64,000 bases of DNA, from NCBI RefSeq assembly GCF_900009135.1, contig NZ_LT797700.1, positions 49,019 to 113,018 of the forward strand, read 5' to 3'. The notes beneath the pieces were generated by a model. The model did no database searches, had not been told where the DNA came from, and was given only the letters and a program-made list of their open reading frames with translations. Origin of the DNA: Planktothrix sp. PCC 11201. GTDB lineage: Bacteria > Cyanobacteriota > Cyanobacteriia > Cyanobacteriales > Microcoleaceae. Shown here one piece after another: positions 62,496-64,000 of the stretch (position 1 is its first letter; each line of letters begins with the position of its first letter). Both the position numbers and the translations under genes were made by a program.

Positions 62496-64000
62496 GTGCG
62501 TATTCCACTCGATTATTACCGAATATTAGGCTTACCGATTCAAGCAACTCCAGAACAACTGAAGCAAGCGCACCGCGATCGCACTTTGCAACTTCCGAGA
62601 CGGGAGTATTCTGATGTAGCGATCGCTGCGCGCAAACAGTTGATTGATGAAGCCTATGCTATTTTATCGGATGCCGATCAGCGAAATGCTTATGATATGG
62701 GGTTTCTAGCCAAAACCTACGAACCCGAATCAGAAGTCAAAACTCCAGCTTTTGGGAAACGGGCCAGCCCCGAATCCACCGCCCTCGAACCCGTGATCGA
62801 TGCTCATACCCCCAGTATTGAGATCGAAGATCGACAATTTGTGGGAGCTTTATTACTCCTCCATGAACTGGGGGAATATGAATTGGTGGTGAAACTCTGT
62901 CACCCCTATTTGAATACGGGCAGTATTGGCCTCAAAGATGGTCGTTTTGGGGAAGCGTCCCTCATTGTTCCCGATATTGTTTTAACCGTCACCAGTGCCT
63001 ATTTAGAACTGGGTCGAGAACAATGGCAACAAGGACAATATGAAAATGCCGCTTCTTCCTTAGAAGCTGGACAGAATCTATTATTAAGAGAAAGCTTGTT
63101 TGCCAGTTTAAGAGGTGAAATGCAAACGGATCTCTACAAACTCCGTCCCTATCGGATTTTAGAATTACTCCAACTCCCCCTAGAAAAAGCCGCAGAACGT
63201 CGCAAAGGGTTGCAACTCCTGCGAGAAATGCTCCACGAACGCGGCGGAATTGATGGTCAAGGGGATGACGGGTCGGGTTTAGGTGTGGAGGACTTTCTGC
63301 GGTTTGTGCAGCAACTCCGTCGCTACATGACCACCACCGAACAACAGGGGTTATTTGAAACCGAAGCCCGTCGCCCTTCGGCCGTGGCTACCTATTTAGC
63401 GGTTTATGCCTTAATTGCCCAGGGATTTGCTGAAGCCCAACCCGCCCTAATTCGCAAGGCTAAATTGATGCTGATGCAGTTAGGCCGACGGCAAGATGTG
63501 CATTTAGAAAAAGCCGTTTGTGCCTTACTATTAGGGCAAACCGAAGAAGCCAGTCGTTCCCTAGAATTAAGTCAGGAACGGGAACCCATTGCTTTTATCC
63601 GAGAAAATTCCCAGAATTCCCCCGACCTTTTACCCGGGTTATGTCTCTACGCCGAAAGTTGGTTACAGGATGAGGTATTTCCCCATTTTCGGGATTTGCT
63701 GGATAAGTCGGTGTCCTTGAAGGATTATTTTGCCGATCCCCATGTCCAGGCCTATCTGGAAGCCCTACCCAATGAAACGGGCAGTCCTTCTAATGAGTGG
63801 GTGGTCGTGCAACCGAGACGTCCGACGACGGCCGCGGGTTCTGCCTCAAAGTCCACCACCCCAACTACAACGGAAACTTCCCAACTCACCCAGGCTTCTT
63901 TAGACGCTTTAACGGCGACTTTAGCTGCTAGGGGGGTATCAAGTGCCAGTCTCCAAGAACCCTTAGCCCCCTCCCAACCCCCCCCACCCACCGAACGGAC
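62496..64000 (+). CDS. ftn2: Cell division protein Ftn2/ZipN (ARC6-type), N-terminal part
   Basis: The gene starts with GTG at 62496 (VRIPLDYYRILGLPIQATPE) after a GGGGAAG ribosome binding site and runs off the window end with no stop; 501 residues are visible. The first 70 residues are a J-like domain (DYYRILGL, HRDRTLQLPRREYSD, DEAYAILSDADQRNAYD) without the HPD tripeptide. A helical region follows (YELVVKLCHPYL, YLELGREQWQQGQYENA, YRILELLQLPLEK) that is typical of the cyanobacterial Ftn2/ARC6 family, and then a Ser/Thr/Pro-rich linker. The membrane helix and C-terminal domain lie beyond the window. The protein tethers FtsZ to the membrane at the division site. The GTG start gives the family's exact N-terminus. 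Confidence 0.93.
   Translation, partial: MRIPLDYYRILGLPIQATPEQLKQAHRDRTLQLPRREYSDVAIAARKQLIDEAYAILSDADQRNAYDMGFLAKTYEPESEVKTPAFGKRASPESTALEPVIDAHTPSIEIEDRQFVGALLLLHELGEYELVVKLCHPYLNTGSIGLKDGRFGEASLIVPDIVLTVTSAYLELGREQWQQGQYENAASSLEAGQNLLLRESLFASLRGEMQTDLYKLRPYRILELLQLPLEKAAERRKGLQLLREMLHERGGIDGQGDDGSGLGVEDFLRFVQQLRRYMTTTEQQGLFETEARRPSAVATYLAVYALIAQGFAEAQPALIRKAKLMLMQLGRRQDVHLEKAVCALLLGQTEEASRSLELSQEREPIAFIRENSQNSPDLLPGLCLYAESWLQDEVFPHFRDLLDKSVSLKDYFADPHVQAYLEALPNETGSPSNEWVVVQPRRPTTAAGSASKSTTPTTTETSQLTQASLDALTATLAARGVSSASLQEPLAPSQPPPPTER

Overview
The window is cyanobacterial chromosome, most like a filamentous Planktothrix/Oscillatoria-type organism. The signs are a form IB RuBisCO operon (rbcL-rbcX-rbcS), an Ftn2/ARC6-type division protein, many GCGATCGC (HIP1-like) octamers inside genes, heptanucleotide tandem repeats after stop codons, large TPR and WD40 proteins, and moderate-to-low GC. 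The genus is my inference from style, not a database match.

Layout. 1-9,400: 3' end of tatC, an HD-domain protein, a decayed cyclase-type gene, a 3-hydroxyisobutyrate-dehydrogenase-like enzyme, a broken Nudix gene, tRNA-Gln, an LRAT-fold protein, a PAS-GGDEF-EAL protein and mutS. 9,400-11,700: a small secreted SH3 protein behind a possible structured leader, then an ExbB/ExbD pair. 11,966-32,734: a glycan or protein-glycosylation island. Its + strand holds one 2009-residue protein with three methyltransferase, two GT11-like, one GT92-like and one GT8-like module. The convergent - strand holds two paralogous methyltransferases, TPR-GT2-GT2, GT2-GT2, TPR and TPR-GT61 proteins, and a further TPR gene runs divergently. 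33,000-37,600: a C-terminal processing protease, an unknown membrane-anchored protein and a membrane Ser/Thr kinase. 38,121-40,596: rbcL-rbcX-rbcS with a clear terminator. 40,645-43,936: a GT39-like membrane glycosyltransferase and an ATP-grasp ligase. 44,104-44,909: a VapBC-like toxin-antitoxin pair. 45,032-49,064: a kinase, PP2C phosphatase and vWA set of TerY-P type with a small zinc-finger protein. 49,259-52,400: an HTH protein, dnaG and a small secreted peptide. 52,470-57,308: a 1612-residue STAND NTPase with 14 WD40 blades. 57,597-64,000: a small cysteine-containing secreted protein, an FAD/NAD(P)-binding protein, an RTX protein, glutathione reductase and the 5' part of ftn2.

The most unusual points lie in the glycosylation island. 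First, the TPR gene at 27,219-29,747 and the double-GT2 gene downstream (25,096-27,060) are joined by an open reading frame in the -1 frame. It has no start codon for 56 codons, and it begins exactly at an A AAA AAG heptamer inside an A10 run, with a Shine-Dalgarno-like AGAGGG upstream. This is the architecture of the dnaX frameshift site, and a shift would give a TPR-GT2-GT2-Ig protein like the neighbouring intact TPR-GT2-GT2 gene. Second, two frame-preserving repeat-like segments sit inside coding regions of the island. Third, an Ig-like accessory module with a GW...RPDV signature recurs in four island proteins that otherwise carry unrelated enzymes. These modules suggest that the island acts on one shared acceptor or surface glycan, but the substrate cannot be read from the sequence.
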